Assembly (NCBI RefSeq): GCF_003601985.1
Contig: NZ_QZXA01000023.1
Span: 1 to 50,824, forward strand
From: Mesorhizobium jarvisii
GTDB taxonomy: Bacteria > Pseudomonadota > Alphaproteobacteria > Rhizobiales > Rhizobiaceae
DNA length: 50,824 nucleotides
Direction: 5' to 3'
The position numbers and the translations under genes were made by a program. Positions 1 through 8,423 of the stretch are shown here, piece after piece (position 1 is the first letter of the stretch; every line of letters begins with the position of its first letter). The notes below the pieces were generated by a model. That model saw only the letters and a program-made list of their open reading frames with translations, had not been told where the DNA came from and did no database searches.

Positions 1-2
1 AG

Positions 3-146
3 CATGCCGGGCCTGCGCCCCAGGGGATGAAGCGACCGGCGACGCAATGGGTCAAGCCTGGCATCATTGGCCGTGTGAAGCACTTGCGCGGCGAAGAGGA
101 TCTGCGGCACGGTTCGCTGCAGGATTTCCGGCTGGAGACGGACTGA
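3..146 (+). CDS. ATP-dependent DNA ligase, C-terminal fragment (LigD-type)
   Basis: This is the last 47 codons of a gene that begins before the window; the frame runs open from base 3 to the TGA at 144-146. The peptide contains WVKPGIIGRVKHLRGEEDL followed by RHGSLQDF. That is the pattern of the final OB-fold segment of rhizobial ATP-dependent DNA ligases of the LigD/non-homologous end-joining type, where a Val-Arg/Lys-His-Leu-Arg run precedes Leu-Arg-His. The ligase would seal nicks or DNA ends using ATP. The nucleotidyl-transferase core is outside the window, so the subclass cannot be decided here. Confidence 0.6.
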   Translation, partial: HAGPAPQGMKRPATQWVKPGIIGRVKHLRGEEDLRHGSLQDFRLETD

Positions 147-232
147 ACGCATTGGAAGCTCTACTCGACCCGAACAGGTGGAACCTTTGCCAGCACGAAA
201 CCTTCTCCTTGTGACCCTAGGGAGGAAAACCA

Positions 233-688
233 ATGGCAAATCTTGGAAGAATGGCTGTCGCCATGCTCGGCATTCTGGCCTATCAAAATCGCGACAAGAT
301 CGGAGACTTGATCCGCGGTGCGAGAAATACCGATCCGAACAATCCTCAAGGCGGGCTCTTGGATCAGGTATCCAAGAGTGTCTCGGGGACGGCGTTGGGG
401 GACATCCTCGACCGCTTCAGGAATGCGGGAGCAGGGTCGAAGGTGGATTCGTGGGTCAGTCCCGGCCCGAACCAGCCGATCGACCCGAAGGATGTCGAAA
501 CAGCGATAGACGAGGAGACTCTCACGTCGCTTTCCATGCAAACTGGCCTGTCGCGCGATGAACTGATTGCCAGGATCACGAAAGACTTGCCGGAGGCGGT
601 CGACAAGCTGACTCCAAATGGCGAACTGCCATCACCCACTGATGAGATTACACTCCTCGATCAGGTGCCGCCACGCACAGGGACCTAA
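233..688 (+). CDS. YidB-like protein (DUF937)
   Basis: A 151-residue protein with no signal peptide. The first 20 residues are hydrophobic-helical, followed by a Gly/Asn/Asp-rich linker (LIRGARNTDPNNPQGG). A conserved helical core holds the family signature SWVSPGPNQPIDPKDVETAI (about residues 78-97) and then LSRDELIARITKDLPEAVDK. This layout is that of the YidB/DUF937 family, whose molecular function is not established. A good Shine-Dalgarno (GGGAGGAAAA) sits just before the ATG and supports the start. The gene is isolated between the ligase end and a decayed region, so context gives no role. Confidence 0.8.
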   Translation: MANLGRMAVAMLGILAYQNRDKIGDLIRGARNTDPNNPQGGLLDQVSKSVSGTALGDILDRFRNAGAGSKVDSWVSPGPNQPIDPKDVETAIDEETLTSLSMQTGLSRDELIARITKDLPEAVDKLTPNGELPSPTDEITLLDQVPPRTGT

Positions 689-757
689 CCTGATCCTGCG
701 ACGGAACATTATCTGCGAGGCAACATTCAAAGGTCGGTCAGCCAACGGAGGCTTTCC

Positions 758-949
758 ATGACCCGAAGACGAGTGGACAAGGAACGATTCGAGCGCGCCG
801 ATCGTGAGGCTAAAATTGCGATTGAGGCGGAGCGTCAAAGCCGGATTGTCAAGACGGCGCGGCTACGGGAAGAGCGGCTGTCCGTTGAGCAAGCGGTTGA
901 GAAGCCTCCCCGGGGTCAAGCCTCGGCTAGCGGTCGCAAAGGTCCCTGA
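758..949 (+). CDS. small charged hypothetical protein
   Basis: A 63-residue frame beginning MTRRRVDKERFERADREAK, very rich in Arg, Glu, Lys and Ala, with the heptad-like spacing of a single long alpha helix or short coiled coil up to about residue 48. The upstream bases GGAGGCTTTCC provide a plausible ribosome site. The tail after residue 48 looks non-native, and another frame continues with more protein-like sequence, so the gene may be truncated by a frameshift (see the following entry). No function is recognised. Confidence 0.4.
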   Translation: MTRRRVDKERFERADREAKIAIEAERQSRIVKTARLREERLSVEQAVEKPPRGQASASGRKGP

Positions 950-1204
950 GACGACGAAGGCCGACGTCATCTTGGTCGACGAACTGACAGCTGATCGCCG
1001 ACGCAAAGGCCACTTGGCATTAAGCGGAGCGAGATCGATGAAGAGGGCGAAAGCCTCTATCGGACGATCCTCGACGCGATTTTGCAGTCACTGGCAAGGA
1101 AGTCGAGTTCTCATCGCTGGTTTGGAGGCGGATGGGCCCAGCGATCGCTTGCCTGTCCATTCCCGTACGGCTGGGGAGGATCTCCGAACCTGTCAAAGCC
1201 CTGA
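898..1204 (+). pseudogene. decayed reading frame with probable frameshifts
   Basis: Between the small hypothetical gene and the tRNA there is no intact gene. Two segments read like protein in different frames. At about 898-1020 one frame gives VPETTKADVILVDELTADRR. From 1019 the next frame gives IKRSEIDEEGESLYRTILDA and stays open to the TGA at 1202-1204. The first segment also lies one frame away from the 758-949 ORF. Together they look like one small gene broken by two indels. The parent family is not recognised, and chance open frames in GC-rich DNA remain possible. Confidence 0.25.
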
Positions 1205-1345
1205 CGTCTGGATCAGGTTGGCAACTCGCATACAAAGCCTAGTGGTGAATTCGCCATTGTTGGCGGCGAAATCCCAGAAGAAGGCCCCCAGGCAAAAAAG
1301 GAGCATGGAGAATCGCATTAGCGCATTCTAGTTATGCGAGAAATC

Positions 1346-1435
1346 TGGCGGAGGGAGTGGGATTCGAACCCACGGTGAACTTGCGCCCACGCCGGTTTTC
1401 AAGACCGGTGCCTTAAACCGCTCGGCCATCCCTCC
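1346..1435 (-). tRNA. tRNA-Ser (anticodon TGA)
   Basis: Read on the minus strand, the gene begins GGAGGGATGGCCGAG at 1435. The 7-bp acceptor stem pairs GGAGGGA (1429-1435) with TCCCTCC (1350-1356), followed by discriminator G (1349) and an encoded CCA (1346-1348). The anticodon arm is CCGGT-CTTGAAA-ACCGG, giving anticodon TGA, which reads UCA and related serine codons. The T arm contains GGTTCGAATCC in the form expected for a tRNA. The long variable arm, required for a class II serine tRNA, accounts for the roughly 90-nt length. Confidence 0.96.
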
Positions 1436-1711
1436 AGTGACTGTCCATCACATTCGATGCTCTAGTGTGCCCGGCAAAGGCCTGTCAACCGGCTTGCGTG
1501 GCCGCGCGCGTTCCTTCACCGACCCGCGCGGCAGGGGCAATGCCACAATCTTGCCCGGTTCCGGCCACAATCGATTAATATCGTGATAAACAATTCCTGC
1601 GCACAAAGGATCGGGGTTCAGGGTGCCGTTGGTATTGTCGAGCGAGTGCTTTGGCTCCTCTGCTGTTCAAACGACGGCGTCTTGATTGAGACTGTAGGGG
1701 ATTTCAGGATA

Positions 1712-2935
1712 ATGCAGGCTACGACGCATCAGCGTCTTCGTCGCTCTTCCACGCTTACGCTGTTTGCTGCGTCGGCCGCCTTGCTGGCGGCTTGCGCGTC
1801 GCAGCCTGAGCCGAAGGCGATGGTCAATCCCAAGCATCGCTCCAAGGAATATTTCGCCGAAACCGAATATGGCGTGAAGGCGAGCCCGCGCGTCAATTTC
1901 ATGCGGCGCGGCGGCGGTCGTGACCAGCTCGGCAAGCCTTACCAGGTGCGAGGCAAGTGGTACTATCCCAAGGAAGACCGGCACTACGCCAAGGTCGGCC
2001 TGGCCTCCTGGTATGGCGACGCCTTCCATGGCCGGCTGACCGCCAATGGCGAAGTCTATGACACGGCGCAACTGACCGCCGCGCATCCGACCATGCCACT
2101 GCCGAGTTACGCCCGCGTCACCAACCTCGAAACCGGCAGTTCGGTCATCGTGCGCGTCAACGACCGGGGGCCGTATCATGAGGGCCGCATCATCGACGTC
2201 TCCGAGCGCGCGGCGCAGATGCTCGACTACGACAAGGTCGGCACCGCCAAGGTCAAGGTCGAATATGTCGGCCGTGCGCCGCTCGACGGCAATGACGACC
2301 AGTATCTGATGGCCTCCTACCACCCGGGCAACAGGATTCCCGATCCGTCGGACGGCCTGCCGACCGGCGTCATGGTGGCCATGAACGGACCGTCGCCAAG
2401 CCTGCCGGTGGGCGCGGCCGCCGTGCCGTTCCCCGGCCAGCTGACGGATTCCGGTCAGGCCGTGCAGCCGTCCCTGTCGGCGCAGGCACCGGCTTTCGGC
2501 GATCTGGCACTGCCCGATTTCGGACCGATCGTGCCGGAGCGTCCGGAGATCCGCCTGCCGCCGCAGTCGCCGTTCGCTGTGGCCTCGCTGTCCTACGCGG
2601 ATGAACGCGTGCAGCGCGCCGACGTCTTTGCCGCGCTGGATGACAGCGGCATGTCGCCCGCCGATATCCTGCGGTCGTGGAAAAAGTCCAATCCGCAGGC
2701 GTCACCGTCCAGCGCCGACTATGTCGCCGCCGGCACGTTCGACGACGCCACCGAAGCCAAGCGCGTGGCAGCGGCACTTCAGCCCTTCGGCCGAACGGAA
2801 ATCCAGCGTTCCGACCTCGACGGCAATGACTGGTACGCGGTCAATCTCTATCCGAACGGCCATGGCGGCCTGGACGAATTGCTGCAGGCGGCATGGTCGC
2901 ACGGCGCACCCGATGCACTGGCTGTGCGCAACTGA
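1712..2935 (+). CDS. rlpA: RlpA-like lipoprotein, septal ring lytic transglycosylase family
   Basis: RlpA proteins bind denuded peptidoglycan at division sites and, in some species, cleave it. The ATG at 1712 is preferred over upstream in-frame starts because it gives a lipoprotein signal at once: a hydrophobic stretch, then the lipobox LAAC with the acylated Cys at residue 28. The double-psi beta-barrel domain spans about residues 95-186 (GLASWYGDAFHGR, VNDRGPYHEGR, IDVSERAA). Candidate catalytic residues are Glu114, His125 and Asp151. A Pro/Ala-rich linker leads to a C-terminal SPOR-like domain (about 330-400), which would bind naked glycan strands. The 407 residues fit alphaproteobacterial RlpA. 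The next gene, a DD-peptidase homologue, follows after 83 bases. Confidence 0.9.
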   Translation: MQATTHQRLRRSSTLTLFAASAALLAACASQPEPKAMVNPKHRSKEYFAETEYGVKASPRVNFMRRGGGRDQLGKPYQVRGKWYYPKEDRHYAKVGLASWYGDAFHGRLTANGEVYDTAQLTAAHPTMPLPSYARVTNLETGSSVIVRVNDRGPYHEGRIIDVSERAAQMLDYDKVGTAKVKVEYVGRAPLDGNDDQYLMASYHPGNRIPDPSDGLPTGVMVAMNGPSPSLPVGAAAVPFPGQLTDSGQAVQPSLSAQAPAFGDLALPDFGPIVPERPEIRLPPQSPFAVASLSYADERVQRADVFAALDDSGMSPADILRSWKKSNPQASPSSADYVAAGTFDDATEAKRVAAALQPFGRTEIQRSDLDGNDWYAVNLYPNGHGGLDELLQAAWSHGAPDALAVRN

Positions 2936-3018
2936 CCTATTTTGCCCGGGCGGTTGATCCGGCGGAAAAAACCCTGATAGCTTGGCTGTGCCAAAACCGG
3001 CAAACGGGTCGAGATTTC

Positions 3019-4185
3019 ATGCAGTTGCGCGCCTTTCCGCCATTTGCCGGCTTTCTGGGACTGGCTTTGCTGCTGCTTTGCCTCGTACCAGCTCAAGCGC
3101 AGCTTTTCGAGACCAAGGCCACGCAGGCCTTCATGATCGATGCCGACACCGGTACGGTGCTGTTCTCGAAAGACGCCGACAAGCCGATCCCGCCGGCCTC
3201 GATGGCCAAGCTGATGACCATGGAGGTGGTTTTCAACGCCATCAAGTCCGGGCGCCTCAAGCTCGACGACACGTTCGTCGTCAGCGAAAACGCCTGGCGC
3301 AAGGGCGGCGCGCCATCGGGCACATCGACGATGTTTGCCAAGCTCAAATCGGCGATCCGGCTCGAGGATCTGATCCAGGGCGTGACCGTGCAGGCGGCCA
3401 ATGACGGCTGCATCGTCATTGCCGAAGGCATGGCCGGATCCGAGGACAGTTTTGCCGCGCAAATGACCGAGCGTGCCCGCCAGATCGGGCTGAAGACATC
3501 GACCTTCGTCAATTCGACCGGCCTGCCGGCAGACGGCCAGCAGACGACGGTGCGCGAGCTGGCGCTGCTGGCGCTGCATTTGTGGCGCAATTATCCGGAT
3601 TTCTATCGCTACTACGGGCTGAAGGATTTCACCTGGAACAAGATCTCGCAGAGGAACCGCAATCCGTTGCTGGCCATGGACATCGGGGCCGACGGTCTGG
3701 CTGTCGGCGCGAGCGAGGTCTCGGGCTTCGGTATTGTCGCTTCGGTCGGCCACAACGGCACGCGGGTGATCATGGCGATGAGCGGATTGGCCAACGACAA
3801 GGAGCGTGCCGAGGAGGCGCGCAAGCTGCTCGACTGGGGCGCGCGCTCCTTCGAGAAGACCGAGATCTTCGCCAAGGACGAGGTGGTCGGGGAGGCCCAG
3901 GTTTTTGGCGGTGCGAAATCCGGCGTGACGCTGAAGGCAAAAGGGCCGATCGACATCTTCCTGCCGATCACCAACCGCGACAAGCTGACGGCCAGGATCG
4001 TCTACACCGGGCCAGTTGCGGCACCCGTGGAGGAGGGGCAGCCGGTGGGTGCGCTGCGCGTCTGGATCGGCGACACGCTGAGCCAGGAGACACCGCTTTT
4101 CGCTGCCGAATCGATCGGCGTCGGCACATTGCCGCAGCGCGCGCTCGATGCCGTCAAGGAACTGGCGATCGGCTGGCTGCGATAG
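3019..4185 (+). CDS. D-alanyl-D-alanine carboxypeptidase family protein (DacA-type), motif-degenerate
   Basis: A 388-residue exported protein of the low-molecular-weight penicillin-binding protein family, normally trimming the terminal D-Ala of peptidoglycan stem peptides in the periplasm. The signal peptide ends near residue 28 (LLLLCLVPAQAQ). The nucleophile motif SxxK is intact as SMAK at 61-64. The SxN motif reads AAN at 126-128 (codon GCG at 3394). The KTG motif reads AVG at 228-230 (GCT GTC GGC at 3700-3708) in the otherwise conserved context GADGLAVG. A C-terminal beta-rich PBP5 domain follows (about 275-370). With two of three active-site motifs changed, it may be a non-catalytic peptidoglycan- or penicillin-binding homologue. 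The ATG at 3019 is chosen because it starts the signal peptide. Confidence 0.88.
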   Translation: MQLRAFPPFAGFLGLALLLLCLVPAQAQLFETKATQAFMIDADTGTVLFSKDADKPIPPASMAKLMTMEVVFNAIKSGRLKLDDTFVVSENAWRKGGAPSGTSTMFAKLKSAIRLEDLIQGVTVQAANDGCIVIAEGMAGSEDSFAAQMTERARQIGLKTSTFVNSTGLPADGQQTTVRELALLALHLWRNYPDFYRYYGLKDFTWNKISQRNRNPLLAMDIGADGLAVGASEVSGFGIVASVGHNGTRVIMAMSGLANDKERAEEARKLLDWGARSFEKTEIFAKDEVVGEAQVFGGAKSGVTLKAKGPIDIFLPITNRDKLTARIVYTGPVAAPVEEGQPVGALRVWIGDTLSQETPLFAAESIGVGTLPQRALDAVKELAIGWLR

Positions 4186-4261
4186 CACCGACGGCATGGA
4201 CGTTTTCCCGAACCCGGACTATCTAGTGCGCAACAATCCACCTGGACAAAGGCCCTTTCGA

Positions 4262-4936
4262 TTGGCGCGCGGATTTTTCATCACCTTCGAAGGCGGCGAG
4301 GGCGCAGGCAAGTCGACGCAGATCGAGCGGCTGGCGAGAAAGATGCGCGCCAAGAAGTATGATGTCTTGCTGACGCGCGAACCGGGCGGCTCGCCAGGCG
4401 CCGAAGCGGTCCGGCATGTGCTGCTTTCGGGTGCCGCCGAGCCATTCGGACCGAAGATGGAAGCGCTGCTCTTCGCCGCCGCGCGTTCCGACCATGTCGA
4501 ACAGGTCATCCGGCCGGCGGTCGAGCGCGGCTCCATCGTGCTCTGCGACCGTTTCCTGGATTCCTCGCGCGTCTACCAGGGCGTCACCGGCGGGATCGAC
4601 CCGGCGTTCATGGCCGCGCTGGAACAGGTCGCCATCAATGGCATGATGCCCGATATGACGCTGATCTTCGATATCGATCCGGCCGAGGGCCTCAGGCGCG
4701 CGACGCTGCGGCGCGGCAGCGACGCCGACCCCGACCGCTTCGAAAAGGAGACGCTGGCCATTCATCAGGCCCGCCGCGCGGCCTTTCTGGCGATCGCCGC
4801 GGCAGAGCCGGAACGCTGCATCGTCGTTGACGCCTCCGCCGATCCCAATACGGTGGAGGATGTCGTCACCGCGGCCGTCTTCGCGGCGCTGGAGGCGAGG
4901 GCGCCCGCGCGCAACAGGCAGGCCGCACCGGTATGA
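4262..4936 (+). CDS. tmk: thymidylate kinase
   Basis: Phosphorylates dTMP to dTDP with ATP in the cytoplasm, an essential step of dTTP supply. The P-loop GGEGAGKST lies at residues 11-19 and is followed by the TREPGGSPGAE segment. The DRF motif is in CDRFLDSSRVYQGVTGGID. Length is 224 residues from the TTG start, matching the family. TTG at 4262 is chosen because it sits just before the conserved ARGFFITFEGGEG start, with AAAGG upstream. Longer in-frame starts (GTG 4226, or 4148 inside the previous gene) would add a non-conserved extension. The last codons overlap holB by 4 bases, indicating translational coupling. Confidence 0.95.
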   Translation: MARGFFITFEGGEGAGKSTQIERLARKMRAKKYDVLLTREPGGSPGAEAVRHVLLSGAAEPFGPKMEALLFAAARSDHVEQVIRPAVERGSIVLCDRFLDSSRVYQGVTGGIDPAFMAALEQVAINGMMPDMTLIFDIDPAEGLRRATLRRGSDADPDRFEKETLAIHQARRAAFLAIAAAEPERCIVVDASADPNTVEDVVTAAVFAALEARAPARNRQAAPV

Positions 4937-5988
4937 TCTTCGAACGCATCGCGCCAGAACAGCATGACACGCTGGACGGCGTGCCCGAACCGTCCGAAAC
5001 GCCCCGTCTGGTCGGGCACAGGCAGGCGGCCGACATGCTCGCCGCCGCCTATCGATCGGGAAAGCTGCCGCATGCGCTGATCTTCGCCGGGCCGGTCGGC
5101 ATCGGCAAGGCGACGCTGGCCTTCCACCTGGCGCACCATCTCTTGAAGCACCCGGCCTTCGAGCAGGCGCCGGAACGCCTTGCCAGTCCCGATCCGGCCT
5201 CACCGCTGTTTCGCCAGATCGCGACCGGAGCACATCCTGGCGTGCTGCACCTGACCCGGCCGATGAACGACAAGACCAAGAGCTTCAAGACGGTCGTCAC
5301 CGTCGACGAGATCCGCAGGGTCAGTCGCTTCCTGTCGATGACCTCGCATGACGGCAGCTACCGGGTCGTCATCGTCGATCCGGCCGACGACATGAATGCC
5401 AACGCCGCCAATGCCTTGCTGAAGAATCTTGAGGAGCCGCCGGCGCGAACACTGTTCATTCTCATCGTCCATGCGCCGGGCAGCCTTCTGCCGACGATCC
5501 GCTCACGCTGCCAGGTGATACGCCTGACTCCGCTCGACGCCGAGGAGTTGATGGCGGTGCTGGAAACCGCCGAGCCGCCGCCACCGGACGATCCGGCCGC
5601 GCGGGCGGCACTGGTCGAGCGGGCAGGGGGCAGCGCCCGCAACGCGATCCTTTTGACGCAATATGGCGGGCTGGAGATCGCCGAGACGCTCGATGCGCTG
5701 GTGGCGAAGGGAAAGAGCGACATCGGCGGCGCCTATCGGCTCGCTGAAGCCGTCGCCGGCCGCGACCAGGCGATCCAGTTCGATATCTTCAACCGCCGGG
5801 CGCTCGACCTTTTATCGGATGCTGCAAGCCAGGCTGCGCTCGCCGGCGACCTCGCAAGGGCGAAAACATTGTCGGACACTTGGCACGAGGCGCTCGACGC
5901 TATATCTGAGACCGACACCTACAATCTCGACAAGAAGCAGCACGCCTTGACCATGATCGACCGCCTGAATTCTGCGATGCGAATGTGA
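4933..5988 (+). CDS. holB: DNA polymerase III subunit delta prime
   Basis: A 351-residue clamp-loader subunit that, with gamma/tau and delta, loads the beta sliding clamp onto primed DNA. The Walker A-like segment GPVGIGKA is at 53-60. The sensor region (VVIVDPADDMNANAANALLK) and the SRC motif (TIRSRCQVI) that contacts the neighbouring ATPase are present. I do not see the four-Cys zinc knuckle of enterobacterial HolB, which is common in alphaproteobacteria. The gene overlaps tmk by 4 bases and precedes metG by 84 bases, the usual order in this group. Confidence 0.92.
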   Translation: MIFERIAPEQHDTLDGVPEPSETPRLVGHRQAADMLAAAYRSGKLPHALIFAGPVGIGKATLAFHLAHHLLKHPAFEQAPERLASPDPASPLFRQIATGAHPGVLHLTRPMNDKTKSFKTVVTVDEIRRVSRFLSMTSHDGSYRVVIVDPADDMNANAANALLKNLEEPPARTLFILIVHAPGSLLPTIRSRCQVIRLTPLDAEELMAVLETAEPPPPDDPAARAALVERAGGSARNAILLTQYGGLEIAETLDALVAKGKSDIGGAYRLAEAVAGRDQAIQFDIFNRRALDLLSDAASQAALAGDLARAKTLSDTWHEALDAISETDTYNLDKKQHALTMIDRLNSAMRM

Positions 5989-6072
5989 CGGTCTCCACCG
6001 GGATGGCAATCGCCATTCCGATGCGATATCCACCGCCACGGCTTCCATTCAGACATTCATGACGGTTCATTC

Positions 6073-7626
6073 ATGTCACGCGACACATTCTACATCACGA
6101 CCGCGATTTCCTATCCGAACGGCAAGCCGCATATCGGCCATGCCTACGAGTTGATCGCCACCGACGCGCTTGCGCGCTTCCAGCGCCTCGACGGCAAGCA
6201 GGTCTTCTTCCTCACCGGTACCGATGAGCACGGCATCAAGATGCTGCAGACGGCGAAGCGCGAAGGCATTTCGGCGCGCGAGCTGGCCGATCGCAACTCG
6301 GCCGATTTCAAGCGCATGGCGACCGCGCTCAACGCCTCCAACGACGATTTCATCCGCACCACGGAAGATCGGCACTATGCGTCCTCGCAGGCGATCTGGA
6401 AGGCGATGGACGCCAATGGCGACATCTACAAGGGCGGCTATGCCGGCTGGTACTCGGTGCGCGACGAAGCCTATTACGGCGAGGAGGAGACGGAGGTCCG
6501 TCCCGACAATGTCCGCTACGGGCCGCAGGGAACGCCGGTCGAATGGGTCGAGGAAGAGAGTTATTTCTTCCGCCTCTCGGCCTATCAGGACAAGCTCATC
6601 GAGCTTTATGAAAGCCAGCCCGACTTCATCGGCCCGGCCGAGCGCCGCAACGAGGTGATGAGTTTCGTCAAATCGGGACTCAGGGATTTGTCGATCTCGC
6701 GCACCACGTTCGACTGGGGCGTCCCGGTGCCAGGCGACGAGAAGCACGTCATGTATGTCTGGGTCGACGCGTTGACCAATTACATCACCGGTGTCGGTTA
6801 TCCCGATGAAAACGATGATAAATGGCGCTTCTGGCCGGCCGATGCCCACATCATCGGCAAGGACATTGTGCGCTTCCATGCGGTTTACTGGCCGGCCTTC
6901 CTGATGTCGGCGGGCATCCCGCTGCCGAAGCGGGTTTTCGGCCACGGCTTCCTGTTCAACCGTGGCGAGAAGATGTCGAAATCGGTCGGCAACGTCATCG
7001 ACCCGTTCACCATGATCGAGCATTACGGTCTCGACCAGGTGCGCTACTTCTTCCTGCGCGAGGTGCCGTTCGGCCAGGATGGCAGCTACAGCCATGAAGC
7101 GATCGTCAACCGCACCAACGCCGACCTTGCCAATGGCCTCGGCAATCTGGCGCAGCGGTCGCTGTCGATGATCGCCAAGAACTGCGGCGGCGTGGTGCCA
7201 AAGCGCGGCGATTTGACGGAAGCCGACAGCGCCATCCTGGATCAGGCGGTGACCGCTCTCGCCACCGCGCGCAAGGCCATGGCCGGGCAAGGCATTCATC
7301 TGGCACTGGCGGCGATCTTCGATGTGGTGGCGGAAGCCGATCGATACTTCGCTGGACAGGCACCATGGGCGCTGAAGAAAACCGATCCGGAACGCATGGA
7401 AACGGTGCTGTGGACCACCGCCGAAATTGTCCGTCGCGTTGCACTTCTGAGCCAGCCGTACATTCCGGGATCGGCATCGAAGCTGCTTGACCTGCTGGCG
7501 GTGCCCGCGGACAAGCGTGATTTCGTGCATGTGCACGCCGACCATGCGCTTGTGCCCGGCACGGCATTGCCCGTGCCGGAAGGCGTGTTTCCACGTTACG
7601 TCGAACAGCCGAGCGCGAACGCCTGA
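6073..7626 (+). CDS. metG: methionyl-tRNA synthetase
   Basis: Charges tRNA-Met with methionine. Class I motifs are HIGH at residues 20-23 and KMSKS at 300-304 (GEKMSKSVGN). The Rossmann core opens with FYITTAISYPNGKPHIGHAY and the anticodon-binding helical domain occupies roughly residues 370-500. At 517 residues it is the short form: the zinc-binding knob Cys residues and the C-terminal EMAP-like tRNA-binding domain of E. coli MetG are absent, as is usual in rhizobia. Its stop codon overlaps the tatD start by one base (TGATG), implying co-transcription. Confidence 0.97.
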   Translation: MSRDTFYITTAISYPNGKPHIGHAYELIATDALARFQRLDGKQVFFLTGTDEHGIKMLQTAKREGISARELADRNSADFKRMATALNASNDDFIRTTEDRHYASSQAIWKAMDANGDIYKGGYAGWYSVRDEAYYGEEETEVRPDNVRYGPQGTPVEWVEEESYFFRLSAYQDKLIELYESQPDFIGPAERRNEVMSFVKSGLRDLSISRTTFDWGVPVPGDEKHVMYVWVDALTNYITGVGYPDENDDKWRFWPADAHIIGKDIVRFHAVYWPAFLMSAGIPLPKRVFGHGFLFNRGEKMSKSVGNVIDPFTMIEHYGLDQVRYFFLREVPFGQDGSYSHEAIVNRTNADLANGLGNLAQRSLSMIAKNCGGVVPKRGDLTEADSAILDQAVTALATARKAMAGQGIHLALAAIFDVVAEADRYFAGQAPWALKKTDPERMETVLWTTAEIVRRVALLSQPYIPGSASKLLDLLAVPADKRDFVHVHADHALVPGTALPVPEGVFPRYVEQPSANA

Positions 7627-8420
7627 TGCTTGTCGACAGTCACTGCCATCTGGATTTTCCAGATTTCGCCGAGGAGCGGGCGGCCATTGTCGCCCGCGCC
7701 AAAGCGGCCGGAATTGGCCGCATGGTGACGATCTCGACCCGTGTGAAGCGGTTTCAGCAAATACTTGAAATCGCGGAAACTTTCGACGAAATCTACTGCT
7801 CGGTCGGTACCCATCCGCACAATGCGGCGGAGGAGTTGGACGTGACGTCGGCGGAGCTGATCCGACTGTCGGCACACCCGAAAGTGGTGGCAATCGGCGA
7901 AGCGGGGTTGGATTATTTCTACGACAAGGCGCCGCGCGATGCGCAGGCGCAGGGCTTTCGCAATCACATTGCCGCCGCTCGCCAGACCGGCCTGCCTCTC
8001 GTCATCCATTCGCGCGATGCCGATGACGACATGGCAGCCATTCTCGAGGACGAAACAGGAAAGGGCGCCTTCCCCTTCATCCTGCATTGTTTCTCCTCCG
8101 GACGCCGGCTGGCCGAGGTGGGCGTCTCGCTCGGCGGCTATGTGTCGTTCTCGGGCATCCTGACCTTCAAGAACTCAGCCGAACTGCGCGCTATCGCCGC
8201 CGATGTGCCGCATGACCGGCTGCTCGTCGAAACCGACGCACCCTATCTGGCGCCGATCCCGTTTCGCGGCAAGCGCAATGAGCCGGCCTATGTCGCGCAC
8301 ACCGCCAAGGTGCTGGCGGAGACGATTGGTGTCAGCGAAGCTGAAATCGCGGATCTGACGACGAACAATTTCTTCCGCCTGTTCGGCAAGATGCCGCGAC
8401 CTGCCGAACTGAGCGCCTGA
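7626..8420 (+). CDS. TatD-family metal-dependent hydrolase (putative deoxyribonuclease)
   Basis: A 264-residue amidohydrolase-fold protein. The N-terminal metal ligands are in DSHCHLDF (His6, His8). Further signatures are CSVGTHPHN, IGEAGLDYFYD, the His in LPLVIHSRDADDD, the His in FILHCFSSG, and the closing metal-binding motif LLVETDAPYLAPIPFRGKRN. TatD enzymes act as magnesium-dependent 3'-5' nucleases on damaged DNA or RNA; other substrates have been proposed. In many bacteria it follows metG, as here with a 1-base overlap, and it precedes the metallo-beta-lactamase-fold gene by 3 bases, so the three form one transcript. Confidence 0.93.
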   Translation: MLVDSHCHLDFPDFAEERAAIVARAKAAGIGRMVTISTRVKRFQQILEIAETFDEIYCSVGTHPHNAAEELDVTSAELIRLSAHPKVVAIGEAGLDYFYDKAPRDAQAQGFRNHIAAARQTGLPLVIHSRDADDDMAAILEDETGKGAFPFILHCFSSGRRLAEVGVSLGGYVSFSGILTFKNSAELRAIAADVPHDRLLVETDAPYLAPIPFRGKRNEPAYVAHTAKVLAETIGVSEAEIADLTTNNFFRLFGKMPRPAELSA

Positions 8421-8423
8421 ACG

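Noticed and set aside
1346..1435. tRNA-Ser as an integration site for a mobile element
   Set aside because: No integrase, direct repeat of the tRNA end, or compositional break is seen on either side.
6076..7893. 605-codon minus-strand frame opposite metG and tatD
   Set aside because: Shadow of two well-identified genes; no domain or ribosome site.
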